Origin: Apiosordaria backusii | Taxonomy: Eukaryota; Ascomycota; Sordariomycetes; Sordariales; Lasiosphaeriaceae | NCBI GenBank assembly: GCA_030549205.1 | Contig: JAUKTV010000003.1 | Coordinates: forward strand, 372,001 to 436,000 | Length of the DNA: 64,000 nucleotides | Direction of reading: 5' to 3' | Part shown: positions 25,137 through 36,301 of the stretch, piece by piece | How positions within the stretch are numbered: position 1 is the stretch's first letter | Layout: the number at the start of each line of letters is the position of its first letter | The notes under the pieces: generated by a model | Databases searched by the model: none | Seen by the model: the letters and a program-made list of their open reading frames with translations, nothing else | Told to the model about the DNA's origin: nothing | Made by a program: the position numbers and the translations under genes

Positions 25137-26418
25137 ATGCCACCAATATCCCTCCACCCCCTCGCAACTTTTACTCCAGACCTCTACACCCGCGCCTGGC
25201 AGTCCACCCCCCACCCCTACCTCCCCCTGCTGGCAACAACCCACGACAAGACCGTCACGGTGTTTTCCCTCGTCGACTTTTCCAAGCATTCCAGTCTAAC
25301 CGGGGGGCATTCCCGATCTATCCGCTCCTGCGCGTGGCAGCCCTCCCCTTCATCTTCCTCTTCCCAATCCAACCAAAGCAAACTCCGGCTCGTCACCGGA
25401 TCATTCGACTCCACAGCCGGAATCTGGACTTACAACCCCTCCGCCGCACTTGAAAAGCCCATCACCACAACAAACAAAGATGATGACGGTGGGGGGGAAG
25501 ACGAAGAAGAATGGGAATTCACCCTCGTCCTCGAAGGCCACGAGAACGAGCTGAAATCCTTATCATTTTCCCCCTCTGGGCAGTATCTCGCGACATGCAG
25601 CAGGGATAAAAGTATCTGGATATGGGAACACCTCACAGGGTCGGAGGATGATGAGGAGGAAGAAGAAGAAGACTGGGAAACTGTTGCCGTGCTGAACGAG
25701 CATGACGGGGATGTCAAGACTGTTGCTTTTGCCCCGCAGTTTCCCACAGAAAAAAAACATAATGGGAGGAGGTATGGAAGTGATGTTTTGGCGTCGGGGA
25801 GCTATGATGATACGGTGCGGATGTGGAGGGAGGATCAAGATGGGGAGTGGACTTGTGTGGGTGTTTTGGGGGGACATGAAGGGACGGTTTGGGGGGTGGA
25901 GTGGGAGATGAGGGAACGGCCTGGGGGGAGGTTTCAGAGGTTGATGACTGCTGGTGCGGGGGGGGATGTCAAAGTTTGGGAACTAAAAGAGGAAGAGGAG
26001 GAGGATGGGGGGGATGAAGAGGGGGAGGGGGGAAAGGGGAATAGGGGGAATAGGGGGGAGGTGGGGGGGCATACCGAATACTATGAGACGGAGCTTGAGG
26101 GAGGAGTGGGAGTGCAAGGGGGAGTTACCAAAGGTGCATACGAGGGAGATTTATAGTGTTGCTTGGAGTGGGAGGACGGGGTTGGTCGCGACGGGGGGAG
26201 GGGATGGGATGGTGGTTGTTTATGAGGAGGATGGGGAGACGGGGAGGTGGGAGGTGAAGGCAAGAGTGGAGATGGCGCATGGGCCGTATGAGATTAATCA
26301 TGTTGTTTGGTGTAGGAGGTTTGATAAGGGGGTGATGGAGGGGAGAGAGGAGGAAATGTTGGTGACGACGGGGGATGATGGGGTTGTGAGGGCTTGGGAG
26401 GTGAGGATGGGAGAGTAG
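25137..26418 (+). CDS. CIA1: Cytosolic Fe-S assembly WD40 protein (CIAO1/Cia1), one apparent frameshift
   Basis: Seven-bladed beta-propeller adaptor of the CIA targeting complex, which hands Fe-S clusters to cytosolic and nuclear apoproteins. Start ATG at 25137 in an AACAATGCC context; no intron is needed. Repeats follow in order: RSCAW near residue 60, the LEGHENELKSLSFSPSG repeat, SRDKSIWIWE, LASGSYDDTVRMW, LGGHEGTVWGVEW, then IYSVAWSG and VVRAWE. The loop between blades five and six is Glu/Gly-rich. Within it (about 25998-26069, most likely the G7 run at 26063-26069) the frame changes. The last ~110 residues, starting IPNTMRRSL, continue in another frame to the stop at 26416-26418. Removing one base, or adding two, gives about 426 residues. 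No plausible intron fits. Probably a homopolymer error. Confidence 0.87.
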
Positions 26419-27088
26419 ATTTGAGGGAAATGTAGAATAATAAGACAGTAAAAGTTTACACTGTGGCTTGCTCTGTGAGATGGGATATGGATGACTCCAA
26501 TAGGCGGGCACTGGGTCGCTCGTTTCACTAATGGGGATATAATTTAGAAGATTGGGGAGAGACAGCAACCGGGGACGCCCGAGGAGGGGTGGAATGGTGC
26601 AGTGGTATGAGGGGACGCCCTACATACTCATGAATCCAGACCCGCCTAACAGAGATGTAGGCGTACTACGGACTGGGCAGCCGACGGGTTCGACTCAGAT
26701 CTGGGGCGCCGAACTCTTTTGTTTTTTTTATCACTTTTAAAAAGCGATATTCCTCTTTTTCTGCGACTTTTTCTTGTAAACAGTCGATGCTAGGTCACCG
26801 ACATGACTGACACACACGAGTCACTTCACTATCAAAGTATTCAAAAGGCCTTCTTGATATTATTTTTGTCTGTTATTCTGAAAAAAACTGCGATTATTGG
26901 TATCAATAAATAATGTCTTCCTTAACTCTACATTACTGCATAACCTCTCTGTTTAAGTCTTGATTTATTTCCCAATCTTTGATCTCCAATCTAAATGCCC
27001 ACCTCTCGTTCTCATATCCTTTCCCGTCCCGTGATGTCCTGTCCTGTCATTCCCAGTCTATAACCCCTAACCCCCCCTCTCCCAAAAT
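26419..27088. other. Intergenic, CIAO1 / TFB1
   Basis: About 670 bases between convergent stops. A candidate Pol III transcript (26585-26729) lies in the first half. The rest is AT-rich with no coding signal. Confidence 0.45.
26585..26729 (+). ncRNA. Candidate Pol III-transcribed structured RNA
   Basis: An A-box-like TGGTGCAGTGG (26595-26605), a near-consensus B box GGTTCGACTC (26687-26696) and T-runs (26717-26720, 26722-26729) occur in the right order. Between the boxes, 26615-26625 can pair with 26655-26664 in a ten-pair hairpin with one bulged C. It does not fold as a normal tRNA: the T-stem and acceptor stem fail to pair. It could be a decayed or intron-bearing tRNA, a SINE-like relic, or another small RNA. 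Confidence 0.3.
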
Positions 27089-29089
27089 CTACCTCCCCCG
27101 TCCACTCGCCTCCCAAACCCCCTCCGCAACCCTCAACCCCACCAGCGTCCCCTCAAACAACCCCATCACATCCTCCCTGCCCCCCCTAATCTTCGGCTTC
27201 TTCCCCTTCACCCCCGTCTTCTGAAACCTCTCCAGCGCCTCCTGCCTGATCTGCGCCTCCTTCTCCCACTTTAGTCTCTCTGCCTCCTCCGCCAGCGCCT
27301 CGATCCTCTCCCTGGATTTACCCAGGGCATCGACGTAGTATTTCAGCTCTCGTTGATTAGCGGCCGGGTCCATAAATGCGGTGTAAAACTGCCGGAGGAA
27401 TTCAACACTGGAGGCATTGGTGAGGTAGCACTGGTGGGAGATGGACGCCGGGATGGTCATGGGCTCCGAAGGGAGGGTTGTCCCGGTGGAGGTGGTGATG
27501 CCGGCGGAGGAGAGGGAGGTGTTTTCTGCTTGGCGTTTTCTCAGCGAGGAGAGGATTTGGTTTTTGGCGGCTAACCGCGCGGAGTGGGAGCCGATATGCG
27601 GGGTTTGAGTGATGTGCGGCACCGAAGGGTCGGCGTTGGCTTCGTCGTCGGAGTCATCGTCTACTCCGATGCCCTTGCGGAGGTCGAGGCCTCCGGAGGG
27701 GTCCTCGTCTAGCATGTCGAGGTCTGCTTGGACCTCGAACAACACCCCTGAGGGGTCCTGTTGAGCAAAAAGGGCTTGGTCTGTGGCGTTGGTGGAGTTG
27801 GGTTGGGCGGTTGGGGTGGTGGTGGTGTTGGTGGTGGAGGAGAATAAGGCGGATTGTTCCTTGAGGTTGAGGATGATGCGGGACGAAGGGGTTTCCCCGC
27901 GGAGGTCGCGGAGGGTGAGCTCGTCTATGGTGCGGGTGTCGTCTGGTATGCCGTTTGGTCCGGCGGAGGGGTCCAGGTCTGATGGGGCGACGTCGGCCAT
28001 GATCTTTTCTGAGATGGAGTTCAAAGTCCGGATGATGGGGACGTTGGCTCGCGGACGCATCTCGACATCTTTCCGGTTGCCAGATTTGAAGCCGCCTTGG
28101 TTTTCCTCGTTGGCGTTGATGTCGATGATGTGTGGTAGCTGCTGGGCGGCCGTGATCTTGCTGGCAAATCCCATAGAGTTGTCTGCGTCGAGATACTTGT
28201 CGAACAGAGGTTCCGAGTTGTCAATATCGGTTACACGCTCGCCTCGGAGTTTCTTACAGAGCTTGCTCAGGAAGAACTTGGACCAGAAGGTGGCCACGGG
28301 GGTCTTGGGGACGTTTTCATTGTATATCCTCCTCACCAGTGGATGTTGGTGGAGGATGGTTTGGATTTGTTCTGGGTTGAGGCTCAGCTTGACCTCACCG
28401 TCTTCTGTCCGTGGTTTAATGGTGGACAGGACATTGTATGCGCCCTTCTTTTGATTTAGCTCGATAGCATGGGATCTGAGCAGGCCGACACGCGTGGACC
28501 AGAACTGGGCGTCAAATGCGGCATCTGGTATTGATGGCGGCTTTAGTGACAGGGCCTGTGAATATGTCTGGGCTAGATCCTCGTCCTTGCTTAAGAGAGA
28601 CCGCTGGAGATCCGTGTCTGCTTTCAAGGCGTTGTCGTCAAACCAGCGAATAGATGGGCCCTTGGAATTGACAGTGCTGGCGAACGACATGGCCGCCGAG
28701 GGGCCGGCAGCTCCGTTGGCATCGGCCTGAGGGGTGCCGATGGGCTTTGGAACACTGGGATCATTGCCGCGCAGTTCAGATAGTATTTGTGATAACAGAG
28801 CTTTGATGGCATTGGCTTCTGCGCGGGCATCTGTTGGCGATGTAAACTGGAAAAGAAAGGCCTGCCCTTGGCCCTCCTCAGCTTCCTTGGGCTTTTCAAT
28901 GACCTTGAGAATAACCTTGGCGGCCGTGTCTGGTGTCTGCTGTAAATTCAGGATCCTATCCAAAGCCAGAGATACCGTTGGCGGCCCAGTCGCCGGTAAT
29001 GGCGACCAGATCAGAAATTTCTTGTCTTCTGTCAAGGTGAGAATGCCATCTTTTTTCTTGTAGGTCGCCCTTCCCTGAGGGAGCTCCAT
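27089..29089 (-). CDS. TFB1: TFIIH core subunit p62/Tfb1
   Basis: Structural subunit of TFIIH, used in transcription initiation and nucleotide excision repair. A single open frame. The start is taken at 29089, where the protein begins MELPQGRATYKKKDG, the family's N-terminal PH/PTB-like domain, giving 666 residues. The frame stays open upstream to another ATG at 29248, but those 53 residues look like leader sequence. After the PH domain (about 1-110) come two BSD-type segments, one with QFWSTRVGLLR and one with ATFWSKFFLSKL. A low-complexity middle and a C-terminal coiled region with KYYVDALGKSRERIEALAEE follow. The gene is divergent from KGD1. Confidence 0.92.
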   Translation of the reverse strand: MELPQGRATYKKKDGILTLTEDKKFLIWSPLPATGPPTVSLALDRILNLQQTPDTAAKVILKVIEKPKEAEEGQGQAFLFQFTSPTDARAEANAIKALLSQILSELRGNDPSVPKPIGTPQADANGAAGPSAAMSFASTVNSKGPSIRWFDDNALKADTDLQRSLLSKDEDLAQTYSQALSLKPPSIPDAAFDAQFWSTRVGLLRSHAIELNQKKGAYNVLSTIKPRTEDGEVKLSLNPEQIQTILHQHPLVRRIYNENVPKTPVATFWSKFFLSKLCKKLRGERVTDIDNSEPLFDKYLDADNSMGFASKITAAQQLPHIIDINANEENQGGFKSGNRKDVEMRPRANVPIIRTLNSISEKIMADVAPSDLDPSAGPNGIPDDTRTIDELTLRDLRGETPSSRIILNLKEQSALFSSTTNTTTTPTAQPNSTNATDQALFAQQDPSGVLFEVQADLDMLDEDPSGGLDLRKGIGVDDDSDDEANADPSVPHITQTPHIGSHSARLAAKNQILSSLRKRQAENTSLSSAGITTSTGTTLPSEPMTIPASISHQCYLTNASSVEFLRQFYTAFMDPAANQRELKYYVDALGKSRERIEALAEEAERLKWEKEAQIRQEALERFQKTGVKGKKPKIRGGREDVMGLFEGTLVGLRVAEGVWEASGRGR

Positions 29090-30141
29090 CACTGGGTTTC
29101 CTGTTCCCTCCCTTCCAGCTCGATTCTGATTTACTTGTTCCTTATATCTTGTGACTGAGTGACGGATTGATGGACTGCGCTGCGTGAAGTGTGGCGGTGT
29201 GAATGGCGCAGTTGGCAGCTCGAGGTGAGGTTGGCTGGACTTCCACACTAATTATAAAATCCGGGTGCTCCGTGCCCCAGAGTCGCTCTCGGCTCCGCAG
29301 ATTTGCTTGGAGAAGGGGCCGGGTCCCGGCGTTAAGTCCCGGGATCCAATAGGTATCCAGGGGAGGACGGTAGCTCACGTTTCATACGAAGTCAGGTATT
29401 GATACCAGATGCTCGAAACGGATGGACAGTCGGCCTGTTATTCGCGGGACGAATTCTGTCGTTTCAGTAAATTCCAATTGCAGTATGTACAGTGTAGAAT
29501 AAAGGTACCGGGCTGAAAACAACTCGCGCTCGGCTTCTACTGGGGCGTGCTGTAGAGCGGGTGACCCTTTTTTTGGGCACTGGGGTGCGCTGCCACTGCC
29601 TGCCAGAGAAGTGTCGGCGTCTGTCAAAGGCCCCCTTCCGTCCAACCGCGAGCTTGGCCACATGACACCCGACTTTCAGGACGGCGCGGCTTCAGCGTCG
29701 CTTCTGGTTGGTGCGCTGGGCCGAGCAGGGATCCAAGAACGATGCAGGCCTGTTCAGAAAATTGCCGTCATCACCCTCCGGGTCTCCATTACGATTTCGC
29801 TCCATTTCCGTTTTCCAGCTTTTGGCTTTTTGGATTAGATATTAAAAAAGTCAAGACGGCAGATTGTCCCCCAATCTGCTTCATTTTTTGCTCTATTTGC
29901 CTCTGCTGCCTGCTCTTGTTGACGGCATCTTTCAACACTCTCCCCTCCACGACTTACTCCGCCGCTCATTTCCTGGGTTTTGCTTGCGTTGTTCGGTGTA
30001 ACCCGGCACTACGATACCGCATCGATACCGCATTTTGGAACACGGCTTTGGGTTTCCTTTCAGCGGCCGATTTTTCACACATTTGCCTCAACCACCGACT
30101 TCAGCTAGTCACCGCCCCTTGACTTGGGAACCACGACCGCC
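29090..30141. promoter_or_regulatory. Divergent region, TFB1 / KGD1
   Basis: About 1050 bases between divergent starts. The 250 bases before KGD1 are C/T-rich, as expected for a highly expressed fungal gene's 5' leader. No gene is seen. Confidence 0.45.
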
Positions 30142-33100
30142 ATGTTGCGCACCTCATTCCGCGCGCTCCAGGGCGTTGCGTCGACCTCTTCGCGATGCTT
30201 CTCGACAGCTACAGTAACGGCCCGCGCCAGCCTCAAGCTCGCCGCCAGCCGTCGTCCTCTTGCCCTTGCCGCCCAAAAGCGCTTCGACAGCGCCCTCCAC
30301 AACCCTCCCGATGCCGCCGACAACTTCCTGTCGGGCAACACAGCCAACTACATCGATGAGATGTACCTGCAGTGGAAGAAGGACCCCCAGAGCGTACATA
30401 TCTCATGGCAGGTCTACTTCAAGAACATGGAGAGCGGCGACATGCCCATCTCCAGAGCCTTCACACCTCCTCCTTCCCTCGTACCAAGCACCCAGACCGT
30501 TGTGAACCTGGCTGCTGGTGCCGGTGTTGGTATTGGCGAGGGCACTGATGTCACCAACCATCTCAAGGTCCAGCTCCTTGTGCGCGCCTACCAGGCTCGT
30601 GGCCACCACAAGGCCAACATCGATCCCCTGGGCATTCGCAATGCCAACAAGTCTGGCTTTGGCAACATCAGACCCAAGGAGCTCGAGCTCGACTATTACC
30701 AATTCACCGAGAAGGACCTGGACACAGAATACACCCTCGGTCCCGGCATTCTGCCCCGCTTCAAGCGGGACGGCCGTGAGAAGATGACGCTCCGCGAGAT
30801 TGTTGCTGCTTGCGAGCAGATCTATTGCGGTTCCTACGGTGTCGAGTTCATCCACATTCCCGACAGAGAAAAGTGCGACTGGCTCCGTGAGCGCCTCGAG
30901 GTTCCCCAGCCCTTCAAGTACTCGATTGACGAGAAGCGCCGCATCCTCGACCGTCTCATCTGGTCTTCCAGCTTCGAAGCCTTCTTGGCCACCAAGTACC
31001 CCAACGACAAGAGATTCGGTCTGGAGGGTTGCGAGACCTTGGTCCCCGGTATGAAGGCCTTGATTGACCGCAGCGTCGATTACGGTGTCAAGGACATTGT
31101 CATTGGTATGCCTCATCGTGGTCGTCTTAACGTGCTTTCCAACGTCGTCCGTAAGCCCAACGAGTCCATCTTCAGCGAGTTCGCTGGCACTGCCGGCGGT
31201 GAGGATGAGGGTTCCGGCGACGTCAAGTACCACTTGGGCATGAACTTTGAGCGGCCCACTCCTTCTGGAAAGCGCGTGCAGCTGTCTCTGGTCGCCAACC
31301 CCTCCCATCTGGAGGCTGAGGACCCTGTTGTCCTTGGTAAGGTCCGTGCTATTCAGCACTACAACAACGATGAGGTCAGCCACAAGAGCGCCATGGCTGT
31401 GCTCCTTCACGGTGACGCCGCCATTGCCGGTCAAGGCATCGTCTACGAGTGCTTGGGCTTCCACCAGCTCCCCGCCTTCTCGACCGGCGGTACCATCCAC
31501 CTGGTCGTCAACAACCAGATTGGTTTCACCACCGATCCCCGCTTCTCCCGTTCGACCGCTTACTGCACTGATATTGCCAAGGCCATCGACGCCCCCGTCT
31601 TCCACGTCAACGCCGACGATGTCGAGTCTGTCAACTTTGTTTGCCAGCTCGCTGCCGACTGGCGTGCCGAGTTCAAGCAGGACGTTGTCATCGATCTCGT
31701 CTGCTACCGCAAGCACGGTCACAACGAGACCGATCAGCCATCGTTCACCCAGCCCCTGATGTACAAGCGCATTCAGGAGAAGCACCCGCAGATCGAAATC
31801 TATGTCGACCAGCTCTTGAAGGAGGGTACCTTCACCAAGGAGGACGTTGAGGAGCACAAGCAGTGGGTGTGGGGCATGTTGGAGGAGAGCTTTGCCAAGT
31901 CTAAGGACTACCAGCCTACCTCCAAGGAGTGGACCACCAGCGCCTGGAACAGCTTCAAGTCTCCCAAGGAGCTTGCCACCGAGGTCCTTCCTCACAACCC
32001 CACTGGCGTTGACCGCCAGACTCTGGAGCACATTGGTACCGTCATCGGCACTGCGCCTGAGAGCTTCAATGTGCACCGCAACCTGAAGCGTATCCTTGCC
32101 AACCGCACCAAGTCGGTCGTCGAGGGTAAGAACATTGACTGGTCGACTGCCGAGGCGTTGGCCTTTGGTACTCTCGTCACTGAGGGCAAGCACGTTCGCA
32201 TTTCCGGCCAGGATGTCGAGCGTGGTACCTTCTCTCAGCGTCACGCCGTCTTCCACGACCAGGAGACCGAGGACGTCTATATCCCTCTCCAGCACGTCAG
32301 CAAAGACCAGGGCAAGTTTGTCATCTCCAACTCGTCCCTGAGCGAGTACGGTGCTCTTGGCTTTGAGTATGGTTACTCTCTCACCGACCCCAATGGCTTC
32401 GTCATGTGGGAGGCCCAATTCGGTGATTTCGCCAACGGTGCCCAGGTCATTTTCGATCAGTTCATTGCTTCTGGTGAGACCAAGTGGATGCAGCGCACCG
32501 GTCTTGTCGTGTCCCTGCCCCACGGTTACGACGGCCAGGGTCCTGAGCACTCTTCCGGCCGTCTCGAGCGCTTCCTCCTGCTCTGCAACGAGGACCCTCG
32601 CGTCTACCCCTCGGCCGAGAAGCTCGACCGCCAGCACCAGGACTGCAACATGCAGGTTGCCTACATGACCACTCCCGCCAACCTGTTCCACGTTCTCCGT
32701 CGCCAAATGAACCGGCAATTCCGGAAGCGTAAGTTGAACCCCGTTTGTTCCGTTTGTTTTCCAAGGTTCATCCTTGCTAACTCTTGTGTCATTTAGCCCT
32801 CGTCCTCTTCTTCTCCAAGGCTCTGCTCCGTCATCCCCTCGCCCGCTCCAACATTGAGGAGTTCCTTGGCGACTCTCAGTTCCAGTGGATCATCCCCGAC
32901 CCCGCCCACCAGTCTGGTGAGATCAAGGCTCCCGAGGAGATCGACCGCCTCGTCCTTTGCTCTGGCCAGGTCTACGCCAGTCTGCACAAGTACCGCGCCG
33001 ACAACAAGATTGACAACGTCGCCATCACGCGCATTGAGCAGCTCCACCCCTTCCCATGGGAGCAGCTCCGCGAGAACCTCGACCAGTACCCCAACGCCAA

Positions 33101-33338
33101 GACCATCGTCTGGGCCCAGGAGGAGCCTCTCAACGCTGGTGCTTGGAGCTATACTCAGCCTCGTATCGAGACTCTGCTCAACAGTACCCAGCACCATGAC
33201 CGCAAGCACGTGATGTACGCCGGTCGCAACCCCAGCGCGTCGGTGGCTACTGGTCTCAAGTCGTCGCACACCAAGGAGGAGCAGGATCTCTTGGAGATGG
33301 CTTTCACCGTGACGCAAGACAAGCTCAAGGGGGAGTAA
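30142..33338 (+). CDS. KGD1: 2-oxoglutarate dehydrogenase E1 component, mitochondrial
   Basis: Thiamine-diphosphate-dependent E1 of the matrix 2-oxoglutarate dehydrogenase complex (TCA cycle). Exon 1 is 30142-32728. The intron is 32729-32796 (68 nt; GTAAGT donor, GCTAAC branch, TTTAG acceptor). Exon 2 is 32797-33338. Together they give 1042 residues, the family length. The N-terminus is an Arg/Ser-rich presequence followed by [12 protein letters not shown] and the E1 N-terminal signature. [11 protein letters not shown] lies at about 322-332, GDAAIAGQG and [11 protein letters not shown] follow, and [12 protein letters not shown] marks the active-site region. The C-terminal domain carries [11 protein letters not shown]. 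The start is in a CCGCCATG context. Codon use is strongly C-ending, as in abundant fungal proteins, and this also creates a long spurious antisense frame. Confidence 0.97.
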
Positions 33339-34870
33339 GTTTGTTGTTGTTTTGAGGAATGTGTCAGTTGAAGGGAGGTAACAGAGGTCAACATGACTTT
33401 TTATCCCTAATGTACATGTATAAACTTTTTTGGGAGTGTCGCCTCTTGAATTCGAATCGTTTTTTCTTGTTGATGAGAAAAAAACGTGAGTGATTGAGAG
33501 GACACACATACACACGCAGACAAATGCATGGGGTAGGGAAGAGGGGGAAGATGTGCTAAAAAAATATTAATCAACACTGTTGTATTTTTCTCATTTTTCC
33601 TTTGTTCTACATCATAGCTTTTGTTTGTTTGTTTTATTGAAGGGAGGAAATGAGGAAGGCAATGGAATTGTGTACTACTAGCTTTGCTGGGTGTTGATTA
33701 GAAGGATTAGTTAGGGGAGAGGTTATGGGATGGATGGATGGATTGGGTTAGTTTGTACACAATTTGAATTATGAGACGATGATGACTGTTACCTTACCGT
33801 AATGACGGGAAAGTTTTGTTTTGGGTGAGCTATTTCTGTCATGGTTTGGAAAGACAGGGTGAGAGATAGCGCTAGAGGACAGAGATATATTTTGTGAGGA
33901 AGTGTGGTGGTTGGGCAGGTAAGAGCCGGATAAGAAGGTTGCATTTTTGGGGAGGGTGGAAAGATTGGAGGGATAACGGCCGCTATAATGAGCGGGATGG
34001 GGCGAGGTGAGATAGCCTTGGGGTTGGGTTTGATAGACGTTATTCTCTTACACACTGAATTGCACTTGAGACTTTTGGAAGAAATGCTGTCCTGTTGATG
34101 CTTCATATGTTTGCTCTCGTATACAATTGACTCTGTCATTCTAGAGCTGCCTGCTCTCCAAGTGCACCACCTAACTCAAACGTCACCTTCTCATCCGTAA
34201 CCCTCTTGAACAACCCAAATACCATGTAGCAGCTAGACATTATTGATCTTCCCGAAACGACCAATTTGAAGAGGAGCGAGGCAGACCCTACTGCAAGCGC
34301 TGCTATTACAAGAGCTGTCGCCGAGCTTCATCTTCACCAACAAACTGCCATAACTAGGTACCTCATGATCGACCAGTTTTAGGGAAAGCCATGACATTAT
34401 ATATACTTCAGTGAACCACACTCGAGCGTCAAAGTGCAGGTTCAACATCGGTTGCGAAGTTGTCATCGGCTACGATCTTAATCCCGAGGAACACAAACAC
34501 ACCCACACAATCACGCACCTCATTCTTGGTCTCTCACTTACTTCCCAAGCTACTTACATCCATCCCTCACCTTCGTATCGGCTTACATACACACCTCACT
34601 TCACCTCACCTACCTCCCGACAGGCTCGACTCGCTGATTTATCTCCCTTTTTTTCCTAGATACCTGGTACCCAGAGATTAGAATTTCGACATAATATCTA
34701 CCCCGTTCACTATACCACCCTCAGTATCCTCCCCACTCAAAATACCAATACCTATTAATTATCCTTCTCTACCTTACTCAGTCAATCCTTACTTTCTTTT
34801 GCCACCTTCGCCCCTTCCTATCTTTCTTCTCTTACTTGACTGATAGAGAAGATTGATTACTTTCGACTCG

Positions 34871-34980
34871 TCTAAGTAGGGTCTAAGTAGGGTCTAAATA
34901 GGGTCTAAATAAGGTTTAAGTAATGTTTAAGTAGGGTCTAAGTAGGGTCTAAGTAGGGTCTAAGGAGGGTCTAAAGAGGT
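34871..34980. repeat. 11-bp minisatellite, ten copies
   Basis: Ten end-to-end copies of an 11-base unit, consensus TCTAAGTAGGG, fill exactly 110 bases. The outer units are near-identical and the central ones (units 3-5) are diverged by A and T changes. Confidence 0.9.
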
Positions 34981-35384
34981 AGCTTTCTTTCTTTAAAACC
35001 TCTATCACAATGCAAAAGAACCCCCCTTCCAATTCCCTGCCCCCCCCAAAGTAATATCCAAAAGAAAATAAAAAAAATAAACCCAGGTTACCCCATCTCA
35101 AAACTTCCGGCTCTCGAGAAAGGTAGGTAAGGTAGTTTACCAAGGGCGGGTGTTCATGTACATACCGTTACCTACCTGATCAACCCATATCCTATCCCGC
35201 TGATGCCATCTCCTTTGATCCGATCCAACTCGCCTCGCCTTTCCATTAACTCAACGTTTGTTCCACTAATTCCCTTCCCTCGATAAATATGATGATGACC
35301 CTTGATTGGGTACCAGGTAGGTGTGTACACTCCGTTTCGCTGTTTGTGTTGGACTTTTATTTTAGCTAGGTAAGGTACATGGGC

Positions 35385-35416
35385 GAGTGAGTGAGTGAGT
35401 GAGTGAGTGAGTGAGT
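35385..35416. repeat. (GAGT)8 microsatellite
   Basis: Eight perfect GAGT units. Confidence 0.9.
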
Positions 35417-36301
35417 AATAAGGATATGCAAGGTACCTACCTACTTACCTAGTAGACCACCTCAAAGAAGTGAGCCTTGAGGTAAAAGTTCAAGGTAAAT
35501 CGAAGTTAGCTATACCACGCATCCAAGTAAGGTACCCTCCCTACCTTACCTTGCCGTTTTAAAAAAAACAGCTGCAGTCACCAACCACCCCAAGACAAAA
35601 CGTCCATCATCAGCGTACATACATAAATCACCACCATAATAAAGCAAGGCGCTAGAAGCTCATCTCTTATAACTACTAAATGTAAGGTAGGTACCGTAGT
35701 TAGTAACCTCATAATGGTTGTGAAATTCGAGGTGATGACGAGTTTTGATGAAACCATCAAAGCAATATCATCTTTTATCTGGAAGGGGTAAACAGGATCC
35801 TTTTTTTTAGTTTTGAGTTTCTGTGCAGAGTGTCCGTCCTCCTTTCATAAAAGATTTCAACCGCCAAGTTACTCGAGTTCTTCAACTGACGTGTAACTCT
35901 ATGTCATGGTGTTACGGTAACTTAACACCTAACCATCACCGATCTCATTGCTCTTTACTGTCTCGCTATTCCCCTTTGGTCTTTGCGCTGTTTCCCACCG
36001 CAGTTGAAGCAGGTAGTTTTGTTTGAGCTTTAGGTTAATTTATTACACACAGGTTACACTATGTCCCATCCCCCCACCTACCCCCTTCCCCCTTCCCCCT
36101 TCATTTTCCCAACCCTCGTTGTCCCCTAGCCCCCATCCCATCAAGTTTTACAAGCAAAGAACTAGCAAACTACCCTGAAGCAATCGTATATAATGCCTCC
36201 ATCCCTATGCAAATGCAAAGAAAGCCACGATCTATCTAACAAGCCAATCAACTCCCCTGTTACCCTGTTGTCAAAAGCAGATGTTGGCAGGTAGTAGGTG
36301 A

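Larger units (their letters stand above)
33339..36301. other. Gene-free stretch with short repeats
   Basis: Nearly 3 kb between the KGD1 stop and the Su(z)12 stop. It holds an 11-bp minisatellite (34871-34980), a (GAGT)8 microsatellite (35385-35416), many TACCTACC/GGTAGG words (35150-35700) and AT-rich filler. I see no frame with conserved or gene-like composition. Confidence 0.55.

Noticed and set aside
30403..32718. 771-codon open frame antisense to KGD1
   Set aside because: It mirrors the strong C-ending codon bias of KGD1, has no recognisable domain, and lies wholly inside a certain gene.
33789..34139. 116-codon minus-strand frame after KGD1
   Set aside because: Isolated, low-complexity, with no splice partners or family resemblance.
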